NCBI GenBank assembly: GCA_023433685.1
Contig: JAEYUD010000073.1
Span: 3,890 to 67,889 of the forward strand
Direction of reading: 5' to 3'
Length of the DNA stretch: 64,000 nucleotides
Origin: Bacteroidota bacterium
GTDB lineage: Bacteria > Bacteroidota > Ignavibacteria > Ignavibacteriales > Ignavibacteriaceae
In this document: positions 37,284 to 46,181 of the stretch, piece after piece
How the letters are laid out: every line of letters begins with the position of its first letter
Position numbering within the stretch: the first letter of the stretch is position 1
Notes under the pieces: model-generated
What the model was told of the DNA's origin: nothing
What the model saw: only the letters and a program-made list of their open reading frames with translations
Database searches by the model: none
Program-made: the position numbers and the translations under genes

Positions 37284-38129
37284 TTGAAACAATTACTGTA
37301 TCTCTGTATCATCTTACTCTCAATGGCTCATGCCGCAACCCTCGCTCAGGGGTTCGTTGTAGTGATCGCCTCAGACTATAACAGGGCTGCACTTCAGCCG
37401 AAATTTGACCAGGCAGCGGCTGACGGGCTGAATCCCGAGATACTCGATATGAAACTCAGGAAAGGGATTGTTTACAGGGTTTGTTCCGGTTTTTTTTCAG
37501 ATATCAACGCCGCGGCAGACCTTTGGGACCGTCTCCGCCAGAAAGAAGAGTATAAAGATGTCTGGGTTCTTCCGGTTTCTGAAAACTATCTCCTTAAAAT
37601 GCCGGAGATCAACAGGGAAGAGTTTACAGCACTTTACAACGATATTGTTCAGAAGATCAACCGCAAAGATTACGCGGGGCTGAACCGTTATATCAACCCT
37701 GACTACGGATTCTACGTGATGATCAATCCCGGTTCGTCGTTTCTTCCCGTGTATCTTGACAGTATTCCCACCAGTCTTGATGAGCTCTTTTCTACAGGTA
37801 TTTTTATTTACTTCGACGAGGCGATCCCCTTTCAATCTGCAAAGATCAAGTTCGGTGAACTCCCTGAGTATAATTGTGAATCGGGCGACTGGTCAGCAGA
37901 GGGCTGCTTCGTACAGGGGGTAAAAACCTACAGCCGGATCAGCCGCTGGGAATACTCACTGCTCGAATATGACGATTGGGATGATGAATCGGTTCAGAAA
38001 CTGCGCCGCGCGGAGAGCAAGATAGTCCTTAGAACTGTAAATACCGGTGGATTTGAAATTGACTTCGCTTTCGAGAACGGTAAGTGGTACATCGCCGCTT
38101 TCGACCTCGCCACAGAGTGCAACCAATAA
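37284..38129 (+). CDS. Secreted protein of unknown function
   Basis: 281 residues from a TTG start that supplies a signal peptide (KQLLYLCIILLSMAHAATLAQ). The first ATG, codon 14, would remove most of it, so TTG is preferred. Residues 24-105 have an SPOR-like alternation (FVVVIASDYNRAALQ, then GIVYRVCSGFFSDINAAADLWDRL) without a confident match. The rest is acidic, contains a pair of cysteines (CESGDWSAEGC), and ends FAFENGKWYIAAFDLA. I do not recognise a family. It precedes the CBS-like gene by 21 bases and may be co-transcribed with it. Confidence 0.7.
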   Translation: MKQLLYLCIILLSMAHAATLAQGFVVVIASDYNRAALQPKFDQAAADGLNPEILDMKLRKGIVYRVCSGFFSDINAAADLWDRLRQKEEYKDVWVLPVSENYLLKMPEINREEFTALYNDIVQKINRKDYAGLNRYINPDYGFYVMINPGSSFLPVYLDSIPTSLDELFSTGIFIYFDEAIPFQSAKIKFGELPEYNCESGDWSAEGCFVQGVKTYSRISRWEYSLLEYDDWDDESVQKLRRAESKIVLRTVNTGGFEIDFAFENGKWYIAAFDLATECNQ

Positions 38130-38150
38130 CCTTTATATGGAATATTTAAT

Positions 38151-39128
38151 ATGACTTTTAATTCGAACCTTAATCTGCTGAAAGCCATCGGCAGAACACC
38201 TTGCGTGAAACTCGAGAACATCTCCAAACTTACCGGACACGAAGTTTGGGCAAAGCTTGAATTCATGAACCCCGGCGGAAGCATTAAAGACCGCATAGCG
38301 ATGTACATGATAGAAAAAGCCGAACGGGAAGGAAAGATCAAACCCGGGGATACGATTATCGAGAACTCATCCGGTAACACCGCAATGGGTCTTGCTATCG
38401 TTTGCCGGCAAAAAGGATACAAACTGAAGATCGTTATCCGCGACACCACTTCCAAAGAAAAGATAAAAATGCTCGAAATAATGGGTGTAGACGTTATAAA
38501 GGTTAACGCGTCACTTCCACCCGAACACCCCGATTCTTACAATAATTTCGCTGAAAAATACGCCGCTGAGAACCCCGGTGTGTTTTACATAGATCAACAC
38601 AATAATCTCGACAACAACGAAGCCCACTATATGTCAACGGGACCCGAGATCTGGCAGCAGATGAACGGAAGACTCGATTATTTTATCGCTGGAGTTGGCA
38701 CAGGCGGCACTTGCACCGGAGCAGGAAGATACTTGAAGGAACGGGATCCCGGTATTGCCGTGATCGGCGTTGACCCCGTTGGATCAATTTTCTACGATTA
38801 TTTCAAGAAAAAAGAGTTGGTTAAGCCTTCGCGTTACCTTATAGAGGGACTCGGTGATGAGTTTCTCATCAAAACCGCTCAGCTCGAAATGCTTGATGAC
38901 ATGATACAGGTTACTGACAAGCAGGCTATCGAACATACTTTTCTTCTCGTCGCCCAGGAAGGGATACTTTCTGGTGGATCTTCAGGCGCGAACATCTTTG
39001 GCGTGGTAACTCTCGCGAAGAAAATCAGGAAGCCATCTGTTATCTGCACTGTCATCTGCGACTCAGGCTACAAGTACCTCAGCACCGTCTATAACGACGA
39101 CTGGTTGACAGCGAACAACCTTTTCTGA
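38151..39128 (+). CDS. PLP-dependent cystathionine beta-synthase/cysteine synthase-like enzyme
   Basis: 325 residues, fold-type II PLP enzyme. The PLP lysine lies in NPGGSIKDR, the substrate loop is ENSSGNTAMGLA, the phosphate cradle is GVGTGGTCTGAG, and SGGSSGAN follows near the C-terminus. The IEGLGDEF segment and the C-terminal DSGYKYLSTVYNDDWL resemble cystathionine beta-synthase catalytic cores more than classical CysK. No regulatory CBS-domain pair is attached. It makes cysteine or cystathionine; nearby ahcY and metK (41257-43718) fit a transsulfuration and methyl-cycle context. Confidence 0.85.
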   Translation: MTFNSNLNLLKAIGRTPCVKLENISKLTGHEVWAKLEFMNPGGSIKDRIAMYMIEKAEREGKIKPGDTIIENSSGNTAMGLAIVCRQKGYKLKIVIRDTTSKEKIKMLEIMGVDVIKVNASLPPEHPDSYNNFAEKYAAENPGVFYIDQHNNLDNNEAHYMSTGPEIWQQMNGRLDYFIAGVGTGGTCTGAGRYLKERDPGIAVIGVDPVGSIFYDYFKKKELVKPSRYLIEGLGDEFLIKTAQLEMLDDMIQVTDKQAIEHTFLLVAQEGILSGGSSGANIFGVVTLAKKIRKPSVICTVICDSGYKYLSTVYNDDWLTANNLF

Positions 39129-39130
39129 CA

Positions 39131-39188
39131 CGAAGATTTTTGCTTTAAAGCAAAATTTTACGCGAAGATTTTTGCTTTAAAGCAAAAA
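39131..39188 (+). repeat. Two direct copies of a palindromic hairpin unit, likely tandem terminator
   Basis: A 25-base unit starting CGAAGATTTTTGCTTT occurs at 39131-39155 and 39163-39187. Each copy contains the perfect palindrome TTTTGCTTTAAAGCAAAA, which can fold on either strand with A/T-rich flanks. It lies just past the CBS-like stop, so tandem terminators for that gene are the simplest reading. Confidence 0.7.
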
Positions 39189-39227
39189 TGTTAGTATTTT
39201 CGCCGGCTCATTAATGGATTGTGTGAA

Positions 39228-40397
39228 ATGGAGTTAAACAGATATCTCACCACTGATGTGGTTGAAGACCTGCATAAAAAAATGGTTTTTATTGGTGGCG
39301 CTCGCCAAGTCGGAAAGACCACGCTCGCTAAAGACCTTGTTTCCGGCAAATTCAGCAATAGCCACTACTACAATTGGGACAACCCCCAAGACCGGAAACA
39401 ACTGAAGGATTTGGCACTGCCGGGCGAACCCTCCCTCCTGATTCTCGATGAAATACATAAATACCGGACATGGAAAGGCTTTGTGAAAGGCATCTATGAT
39501 TCATACAAGGAAAGATATCAGATAATTGTGACCGGAAGTGCCCGCCTGAACATTTACCGCAAAGGTGGTGATTCACTACAGGGAAGGTACCACTATTACA
39601 CTCTGCATCCATTTTCCGTAGCAGAGGTTGAAGGTCGCAGAATTGATCCCGAACCCGGTAAAGAACTTCAGTTCAACGGAAGTGCCGGATCAACTGTGGA
39701 AGCTTTAATGAAGTTCGGGGGATTTCCGGAACCTTTCGTGAGTCAGAACGAGAGAACTTTGCGTCGATGGCAGAATGAGCGACTTGAAAGATTGTTCCGT
39801 GAGGACATCCGTGACACAGAGGTGATACATGATCTAATAAGCATGAAATTGCTCGGCGACATGCTCCCAGACAAAGCTTCAGGCCCTTTGTCTGTGAACA
39901 GTATAGCCGAAGATTTGCAGGTTAGCCACCGGACCGTAAGCAATTGGCTGAATCTGCTGGAGCAGTTTTATTATCACTTCAGAATATATCCATACAACTC
40001 CATGAAGATAAGGTCGTTAAAAAAAGAACCGAAGACATATCTTTACGATTGGTCTCAAGTTTCAGGTGAGGGAGAACGATTTGAGAATTTAATTGCCTCA
40101 CACCTCCTGAAGTTTGTTAATTTTCTTATCGAAAGCCAGGGATACCGGATTGATCTGTATTATTTAAGGAATGTTGACAAAAAAGAAGTGGACTTCCTCG
40201 TGGTCTACAATAACAAGCCATGGTTCAGTGTTGAGGTCAAACTCAATGACACCTCACCATCCAGGAACATTTCATTTTTCCGGGACAGGCTGAACATCCC
40301 GTTCAACTATCAGGTTGTACTGAAAAAAGATGTGGATATTCTAAATGACGGGGTGAGGGTAATAACCGCTGACAAGTTCCTTACTGCTCTTGTATGA
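39228..40397 (+). CDS. AAA ATPase with DUF4143 domain
   Basis: 389 residues from the ATG at 39228; a TTG three codons upstream is possible. Walker A is FIGGARQVGKTTLA, Walker B is LLILDEIHKYRTWKG, and ITGS-type sensor IVTGSARLNIYRKGG and LHPFSVAE follow. A winged-helix-like segment (LSVNSIAEDLQVSHRTVSNWLNL) links to the C-terminal DUF4143 region, which ends in a PDDEXK-like KEVDFLVV ... FSVEVKLN. These ATPases are widespread accessory genes without a settled role. It is convergent with the YrdC gene, 18 bases away. Confidence 0.88.
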   Translation: MELNRYLTTDVVEDLHKKMVFIGGARQVGKTTLAKDLVSGKFSNSHYYNWDNPQDRKQLKDLALPGEPSLLILDEIHKYRTWKGFVKGIYDSYKERYQIIVTGSARLNIYRKGGDSLQGRYHYYTLHPFSVAEVEGRRIDPEPGKELQFNGSAGSTVEALMKFGGFPEPFVSQNERTLRRWQNERLERLFREDIRDTEVIHDLISMKLLGDMLPDKASGPLSVNSIAEDLQVSHRTVSNWLNLLEQFYYHFRIYPYNSMKIRSLKKEPKTYLYDWSQVSGEGERFENLIASHLLKFVNFLIESQGYRIDLYYLRNVDKKEVDFLVVYNNKPWFSVEVKLNDTSPSRNISFFRDRLNIPFNYQVVLKKDVDILNDGVRVITADKFLTALV

Positions 40398-40415
40398 AAA
40401 GAAAATTAAACCGGC

Positions 40416-41030
40416 CTACTCCTCAAACATGGAGACATCACCGGCACCTTCTCTTAAGATCACAGGCTCGTCGCCACTGAGGTCAACAACACTGGAGGGT
40501 TTATTCGGTACGTAACCCGCGGCGAGCATCACATCTACTGCATAGTGGAGCACTGACTCTATCTCTTCAGGGCGGGAGAGAATATCCCCCTTGCGGTTGG
40601 TGGTTGAGGTACTCACGATCGGGTGCCCCAATTCCTTGGCGAGATCGATCACAATTGAGTGGTCAGGCACTCTGATACCCACAGTTTTTCTTTTCGACCA
40701 AAGCCTCTTTGGCACTTCCCTTGCCGCGGGCAGAATAAAAGTATAGGGGCCCGGAAGAAGTTTCTTCATCCTTTTATAAGCATAATCAGAAACCCTCGCG
40801 TAAGTGGAAATATCTTTAAGATCCGGAACGATAAAGCTGAAAAGTTTCTCCGTGTCTCCACCCTTGATGAAAATAAGCCTCTCGATAGCGCTTTTCGAGT
40901 AAATACTGCATCCCATACCGTAGTAAGTATCGGTCGGGAAGATCACGATCTGCCCTTCCCTTAAGGCATCAGCTGCCTTGGTTATAAATCTCTTCTGTGG
41001 TGTAACGGGGTGAAGTTCGTATACTTCCAT
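40416..41030 (-). CDS. YrdC/YciO-family protein (second copy)
   Basis: 204 residues, single YrdC domain: IVIFPTDTYYGMGCSIYSKSAIERL, then KLFSFIVPDLKDIS, GIRVPDH and SSVVDLSGDEPVILREGAG. It is closer to the YciO type than the gene at 6701-7339 because the early lysine/arginine nucleotide contacts are changed (FIKGGDTEKLFSF in place of KRRSIGKKF). YciO-type proteins can lack or have weak t6A activity; assignment here is inference. It is convergent with the ATPase gene. Confidence 0.85.
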   Translation of the reverse strand: MEVYELHPVTPQKRFITKAADALREGQIVIFPTDTYYGMGCSIYSKSAIERLIFIKGGDTEKLFSFIVPDLKDISTYARVSDYAYKRMKKLLPGPYTFILPAAREVPKRLWSKRKTVGIRVPDHSIVIDLAKELGHPIVSTSTTNRKGDILSRPEEIESVLHYAVDVMLAAGYVPNKPSSVVDLSGDEPVILREGAGDVSMFEE

Positions 41031-41107
41031 CGCGAATCTTTACTGAAAAATCTTAAATTGATTTCTAAAAATACAACTTCCCTTACAATCTCACCCAAAT
41101 CCAATAA

Positions 41108-41139
41108 AAAAAGGCTGCCCATTTCTGAACAGCCTTTTT
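41108..41139 (-). terminator. Intrinsic terminator downstream of ahcY, upstream of YrdC gene
   Basis: A perfect 10-bp stem AAAAAGGCTG/CAGCCTTTTT encloses a 12-base loop, with A/T runs on both sides, so it could work in either direction. It lies about 118 bases past the ahcY stop on the minus strand. Confidence 0.8.
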
Positions 41140-41175
41140 CAAGTGGTTAACGGTTAGAGGTAAGTGGTGAGGTTT

Positions 41176-41225
41176 TCAGCCTTCAGTCCGCCGCGGAGGA
41201 TCAGCCTTCAGTCCGCCGCGGCGGA
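41176..41225. repeat. Tandem pair of 25-base units with GC palindrome
   Basis: Unit 41176-41200 and unit 41201-41225 are identical except for one base. Each begins TCAGCCTTCAG and ends in TCCGCCGCGGMGGA; the second copy is the perfect 14-base palindrome TCCGCCGCGGCGGA. The pair sits between ahcY and its terminator, in sequence much more GC-rich than its surroundings. Confidence 0.8.
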
Positions 41226-41249
41226 TCAGCTCTCAGCCATAATACCTAA

Positions 41250-41263
41250 TACCTGATCAGGTA
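41250..41263. repeat. 14-base palindrome overlapping the ahcY stop codon
   Basis: TACCTGATCAGGTA is a perfect palindrome. The TGA stop of ahcY (41257-41259, minus strand) lies inside it. It may form a small hairpin at the end of the coding region; a protein-binding role cannot be judged. Confidence 0.5.
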
Positions 41264-42534
41264 CCAGCCGCGTAATCGTCCATGTATTCGATCTGCTCGG
41301 GGGTGAGTTTATCGATCGAGTAGCCAAGGGTGGTAAGCTTGATACCGGCGATATGCTGATCCTGCTCTTCAGAAATGTCGTAAACTTTGTTATCAAGTTT
41401 ATTGCCATTTTTGTGCTCTGTAGCAAGGCGTACTTGCGACATGAACTGGTTGGCGAACGACATATCCATTACCTCTGAAGGGTGACCTTCAGCGGCAGCG
41501 AGGTTCACGAGACGGCCCTGAGCGAGAAGATAGATCTTTCTACCGTCGGCAAGGGTGTACTCTTCGTTGTTCGGACGGACAGTTCTCTTCGAAACCGCAA
41601 TGGCTTCAAGATCGTCGATGTTGATTTCGCAGTCATAGTGACCGGTGTTGCAGATAATGGCACCATCTTTCATTTTTTCGAAGTGTCTCTTGACAATGAT
41701 ATCCTTAATACCGGTGGCTGTAATGAAAACGTCACCAACTTCAGAAGCCTGATCCATCGTCATAACGCGCATTCCTTCGAGGGTGGCTTTAAGAGCAGCG
41801 GTTGGCTTTACTTCGGTGGCTATAACGTTGGCTCCCAAGCCCTGAGCTCTCTTCGCGACACCACTTCCGCAGTGACCGTAACCGGCTACAACGAAGTTTT
41901 TGCCCGCGAGGAGGATCGAAGTGGCTCTGAGAATACCGTCGATCGATGACTGACCTGTACCAAAAACGTTGTCGAAATCCCATTTGGTTTCGGCATCGTT
42001 AACAGCGATAACAGGGTACTTAAGCGCGCCGGCATCAGCCATTGCTCTGAGTCTGTGTACACCGGTTGTGGTTTCTTCTGTTCCGCCGATGATGGTCGGG
42101 ATCAGTTCAGGGAATTTGTTGTGAACGGTGAAGATAAGATCGGCACCGTCATCAAGTGTGAGGTTCGGTTTCATATCGAGTGTACGCTCGATGCACCAGT
42201 AAAACTCCTCAACGTTCATTCCGTGCCAGGCGTAAATTTCAGTACCGTTGGCAGCGAGAGCCGCGGCGATGTCATCCTGGGTTGAAAGAGGGTTGCAGCC
42301 TGACCAGGATACCTGGGCGCCCGCGGCGGAGAGGGTCTCGATAAGAACCGCGGTTTCTTTTGTAACATGCAAGCAACCGGCAATTCTGTATCCGGCGAGA
42401 GGTTTGGTTACCTCAACTTCTTTTCTGATCTGCATCATTACGGGCATTCTTGACTCGGCCCACTCGATCTTCATTCTTCCCTGATCGGCGAGCGTAATGT
42501 CTTTTACCTTGTAGTGACCTGTTTTATGATCCAT
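41257..42534 (-). CDS. ahcY: Adenosylhomocysteinase
   Basis: 425 residues, the short bacterial form. It includes AGCLHVTKETAVLIETL, the substrate segment WSGCNPLSTQDDIAAAL, the NAD-binding VAGYGHCGSGVAKRAQGLGA, and the later ATGIKDII and NTGHYDCEI. It cleaves S-adenosylhomocysteine to adenosine and homocysteine, relieving product inhibition of methyltransferases. It lies 41 bases downstream of metK on the same strand, so both halves of the SAM cycle are adjacent. The extreme C-terminus ends DDYAAGT rather than the KPxxYRY of the long forms, as seen in other short members. Confidence 0.96.
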   Translation of the reverse strand: MDHKTGHYKVKDITLADQGRMKIEWAESRMPVMMQIRKEVEVTKPLAGYRIAGCLHVTKETAVLIETLSAAGAQVSWSGCNPLSTQDDIAAALAANGTEIYAWHGMNVEEFYWCIERTLDMKPNLTLDDGADLIFTVHNKFPELIPTIIGGTEETTTGVHRLRAMADAGALKYPVIAVNDAETKWDFDNVFGTGQSSIDGILRATSILLAGKNFVVAGYGHCGSGVAKRAQGLGANVIATEVKPTAALKATLEGMRVMTMDQASEVGDVFITATGIKDIIVKRHFEKMKDGAIICNTGHYDCEINIDDLEAIAVSKRTVRPNNEEYTLADGRKIYLLAQGRLVNLAAAEGHPSEVMDMSFANQFMSQVRLATEHKNGNKLDNKVYDISEEQDQHIAGIKLTTLGYSIDKLTPEQIEYMDDYAAGT

Positions 42535-42575
42535 TAAATTAAACTCCTGATTTCATGTAATCTGATTGTGAACAA

Positions 42576-43718
42576 TTAATTAGCGTATTTCTTGAACGTG
42601 TCTACGAGGTCAAGTTTTTCCCAGGTAAAGCCGTCACCGGTTCTACCGAAGTGACCGTAAGCCGCGGTAGCCTTGTATACAGGCCTTCTGAGCTGAAGTC
42701 TCTCAATAATTCCTTTTGGTGTGAGGTCAACTTCTCTGGTGATCATTTCAGCGATCTTTGTATCGGCTATCTTGCCGGTGCCATAGGTGTTTACAAAAAC
42801 TGAAACAGGTTCGGCAACGCCGATGGCGTAAGCCACCTGAACGAGACATTCTTTCGCGAGTCCGGCTGCTACCACGTTTTTGGCGATGTGACGTGCGGCG
42901 TAGGTAGCGCTTCTGTCAACTTTGGAAGGATCTTTTCCGGAGAATGCACCACCACCATGAGGAGCCCATCCACCGTAGGTGTCAACGATGATCTTGCGGC
43001 CTGTGAGACCTGTGTCTCCGTGCGGTCCGCCGATCTCGAATCTTCCTGTGGGGTTGATGTGGAATTTGGTGTTCGCGTCGAGAAGATTTGCGGGAATAAC
43101 GGTTTTAATAACGTGCTCAATAACTTCGTTTTTGATCGTTTCCTGATCAACATCACTGTCATGCTGGGTGGAGACAACAACCGCGTCAACTCTGAGAGGT
43201 GTTTTGTCATCCGAATATTCAACGGTAACCTGTGACTTGGAGTCAGGTCTCAACCACTTCATTATCTTGCCTTCTTTTCTGATGGCGGCAAGTTTCTCAA
43301 CGAGCCTGTGCGAAAGAACGATAGGAAGTGGCATCAGTTCTTCGGTCTGGTCGCAGGCAAATCCGAACATGATACCCTGATCACCGGCTCCACCTGTATC
43401 AACACCCATGGCGATATCGCCGGACTGTTCGTGCATTACGTTAACGATACCAACGCTTTCGGCGGCAAATTTATACTCGGATTTGGTGTATCCGATCTCT
43501 TCAATTGTTTCTCTTACGATCTTCTGAAGATCAATGTAAGCATTTGTTGTGATTTCGCCACCGACAACAACAAGACCGGTAGTGGCATAGGTTTCGCAAG
43601 CCACTCTTGAGTTGGGGTCTTGAGCATAAATCGCGTCAAGCACCGCGTCGGAAATGGCATCACACAGTTTATCGGGGTGTCCTTCGGACACGGATTCAGA
43701 TGTGAAATAAAATGACAT
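42576..43718 (-). CDS. metK: S-adenosylmethionine synthetase
   Basis: 380 residues. [25 protein letters not shown] is the ATP/metal-binding start. [16 protein letters not shown] is the hexapeptide signature region, and [23 protein letters not shown] is the P-loop-like second signature. It makes SAM from methionine and ATP. It is followed by ahcY. No SAM riboswitch structure is visible in the 28 bases between it and the upstream nucleotidyltransferase gene. Confidence 0.98.
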   Translation of the reverse strand: MSFYFTSESVSEGHPDKLCDAISDAVLDAIYAQDPNSRVACETYATTGLVVVGGEITTNAYIDLQKIVRETIEEIGYTKSEYKFAAESVGIVNVMHEQSGDIAMGVDTGGAGDQGIMFGFACDQTEELMPLPIVLSHRLVEKLAAIRKEGKIMKWLRPDSKSQVTVEYSDDKTPLRVDAVVVSTQHDSDVDQETIKNEVIEHVIKTVIPANLLDANTKFHINPTGRFEIGGPHGDTGLTGRKIIVDTYGGWAPHGGGAFSGKDPSKVDRSATYAARHIAKNVVAAGLAKECLVQVAYAIGVAEPVSVFVNTYGTGKIADTKIAEMITREVDLTPKGIIERLQLRRPVYKATAAYGHFGRTGDGFTWEKLDLVDTFKKYAN

Positions 43719-43746
43719 CTTTGATTGTTTCCTTGTTTTGAACTGT

Positions 43747-44724
43747 TTAGTTAAAGTCTATTTCGGAAGAGTCACCCGTGTTCACCCGGGTATACTTCCC
43801 TCTTAAAAATGAATTGGCGCCGATCAGCGAGTCTTCCAGAATCGATCGCTCCACTTCTGCATTTATTCCTATTATCGAATTTTTTACCACAGAGTCAGAT
43901 ATCTTTACGCCTTCTGATACTGTTACAAACGGACCGATAACCGAATTGGTTATCTCCGTGTTCGGATGGACATAACATGGCGGGATTATCACCACCTTGT
44001 CGCCGCTGTTAGATCCGTGATCCTTCGATAATAAAAACCTGTTTGTCTCCAATAAAGTTTCAGGTTTTCCACAGTCGTACCATCCTTCAACGGTAAAAGG
44101 CACCATCTCCTCGCCAAGATCAAGCATCTTCTGAAGAGCATCGGTCAATTGGAACTCGCCGCGTGTGCGGATGTTGTTCTCGATATTGAGCTTAAGGCAT
44201 TCGGCAAGTCTTTGCGAATTTTTGATGTAATAAAGGCCGACAATTGCCATGTTGGAAGGAGGCACTTCAGGTTTCTCAACAAGCTCTTTTATCTTGCCAT
44301 CCTGAATTATCGCCACGCCGAACCTGCGGGGGTCATCAACGTGTTTGAGGCCGAGCGCGCTGCTCCCGAGACTGAATACCATGTCGAGATCAACATCGAA
44401 GATAGTATCCCCAAGAATGATGAATATTTCGTCATTCCCGAAAGTATGGGCAGCCTGATAAATGGCGTGACCGAGACCCTCCTGTTTTTTTTGCTCTACA
44501 AAAATCGAGTCCATTTGTGGGAAATTCTTCTCGACATAATTCCTTATCATTGAGCCAAGATGCCCCGTAACGAACGTCGCCTCATTAACCCCGGAATCGA
44601 GAAGTTTCTGCAATATATGTCCCAGGATCGGTTTATCACCAACCGTCAGTAAAACTTTGGGAACAGTATTTGTGTGTGGTTTAAGTCGGCTGCCGATTCC
44701 GGCCACCGGTATAATTGCTCTCAT
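43747..44724 (-). CDS. Sugar-1-phosphate nucleotidyltransferase
   Basis: 325 residues. The N-terminal Rossmann domain starts [34 protein letters not shown], the GXGxRLxPxTxxxPKxL signature of NTP_transferase enzymes. [14 protein letters not shown] carries the metal-binding Asp. The C-terminal 80 residues have hexapeptide-repeat character ([29 protein letters not shown]), forming a left-handed beta-helix. It activates a sugar (probably glucose-1-phosphate to a dTDP/UDP-sugar) for polysaccharide synthesis. It lies upstream of metK with a 28-base gap. Confidence 0.88.
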   Translation of the reverse strand: MRAIIPVAGIGSRLKPHTNTVPKVLLTVGDKPILGHILQKLLDSGVNEATFVTGHLGSMIRNYVEKNFPQMDSIFVEQKKQEGLGHAIYQAAHTFGNDEIFIILGDTIFDVDLDMVFSLGSSALGLKHVDDPRRFGVAIIQDGKIKELVEKPEVPPSNMAIVGLYYIKNSQRLAECLKLNIENNIRTRGEFQLTDALQKMLDLGEEMVPFTVEGWYDCGKPETLLETNRFLLSKDHGSNSGDKVVIIPPCYVHPNTEITNSVIGPFVTVSEGVKISDSVVKNSIIGINAEVERSILEDSLIGANSFLRGKYTRVNTGDSSEIDFN

Positions 44725-44821
44725 CCGTGGAATATTTTAAAAGTTGAACAACAAAGATATTTATTTTCCTGATCACTGGCAATTATAGGGGAATCACTTA
44801 ATGTAATATTCATCAACCCAA

Positions 44822-46168
44822 CTACGCGGTTTTTCTCCTGATATACCATTCTTTAATTGTGAACATGCCATACGCGCTGAATAAAAGATAGTAAGGCATA
44901 AGTGGAAGCTTGAATCTTGCCTGGAAACCAAATAGTCCTGTCAGTCCCAACAAATATACCAACAGGAAAAGAGATGTAAACAACAGCACATAATTCTTTT
45001 CTTTTGCGAGAACAATTGCACCCAGAATGGCGGTTGAATATTCGACAACAAACAATATCATAAAAGCCACGGTGAGGAAGATTGAAAAAACACCCTTCTC
45101 TTTAATGAAGCTCCCAATTTTTGAAACATTTGTTTCCCCGTAATAAGAACCGGTCAGTTGCACTTCCTCAATTCCCAGTAATTTGGATATTCTGTAAGAG
45201 CTTATTGAGAAAAAGATATTAAATACCCCGATGAAGTGATTTTGGATCAAGGTGACAGGATCTTTTTTGATCATTTCCAATCCTATATCCCGCTGTGCCT
45301 TCTCCACCGTAAAAGGATTGGCGCCAGGGCCTCCGGAAATCGAATCAACCTTGCCTCCTATTGAACTCCACACCTCATCCATGGTACCTCCATCCCTGTT
45401 CGCATAATCAATGGATGCCGCGTACACATAAAGGATATTGTAACCACCGGTAGTGCAGAATGACCAGCTGTCAAATTTCACATAGTTCCTCATGTACCAT
45501 GGTGAAAGCAGCACGAAGAACAGCGCGGTCATCAATCCCCAGGATTTCAGCTTTTGCTTCCAGCTGCCTTTTCCCAAAATCAAATACAACGGCAACATGG
45601 CAGGTGCCAAATAGAGCGTTACAGGCCGGATATAAGCAGAAGCGGCCATGAAAACTGTGGCAATTAAAAGGTATTTGAGTGTTTCAGTCTGATAATATTT
45701 TATAAGGTAATAAGTCATTACCAGGATTACCGGGATAAAAAGTGCTTCTGAAAGCAAATTAAATGAGAAAAGTATCAAATGTGGATCTAAAGCAAGCAAC
45801 GAACCCGCAACTAATGATGTCTTTTCACCAAAAAACATCCTGGCAATTTTATAAGTCATAAAGACCGAGAAAACCGACAGCATCAGTTGAACTGCATATA
45901 CCAAAGGAAGGTTAACGCCAAATATCCAGTAAAAAAACGCAATGAATACAGGATACCCGGGGGTCCGGATGGTGTTGTCAAGAAAATCCCAACCGAGCAT
46001 GGCTTTCGCAAGTTCATGGTATTCCTGTGGGTCGTAATAGAATAACTGGTGGGTCTCGAACTCAAGGTTCCATGGCTGTATTATAACAAACAAAATTAAT
46101 CTTAAGAGGACTGCTGCTGCTATTACCGTCCCGATATTAAACCCAATTTTCATTTTTAATTTAGTCAT
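44822..46168 (-). CDS. GT39/ArnT-like membrane glycosyltransferase
   Basis: 448 residues with about 10-11 membrane segments. The first periplasmic loop holds YYDPQEYHELAKAMLGW and TPGYPVFIAFFYWIFG, the acidic-loop arrangement of PMT/ArnT-type GT-C enzymes that use polyprenyl-phosphate sugars. LAGS-type segment LVAGSLLALDPHLILFSFNLLSEAL follows. It is a tandem paralogue of the next gene (13-base gap). The DPM1-like enzyme at 33084-33818 could supply its donor. Acceptor unknown. Confidence 0.82.
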   Translation of the reverse strand: MTKLKMKIGFNIGTVIAAAVLLRLILFVIIQPWNLEFETHQLFYYDPQEYHELAKAMLGWDFLDNTIRTPGYPVFIAFFYWIFGVNLPLVYAVQLMLSVFSVFMTYKIARMFFGEKTSLVAGSLLALDPHLILFSFNLLSEALFIPVILVMTYYLIKYYQTETLKYLLIATVFMAASAYIRPVTLYLAPAMLPLYLILGKGSWKQKLKSWGLMTALFFVLLSPWYMRNYVKFDSWSFCTTGGYNILYVYAASIDYANRDGGTMDEVWSSIGGKVDSISGGPGANPFTVEKAQRDIGLEMIKKDPVTLIQNHFIGVFNIFFSISSYRISKLLGIEEVQLTGSYYGETNVSKIGSFIKEKGVFSIFLTVAFMILFVVEYSTAILGAIVLAKEKNYVLLFTSLFLLVYLLGLTGLFGFQARFKLPLMPYYLLFSAYGMFTIKEWYIRRKTA

Positions 46169-46181
46169 TCAGACCCCCACT

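Noticed and set aside
39131..39188. Two repeat units as a CRISPR remnant
   Set aside because: Units are only 7 bases apart, are themselves palindromic, and no cas genes are present.
43719..43746. SAM riboswitch ahead of metK
   Set aside because: The gap is only 28 bases and has no room for the aptamer.
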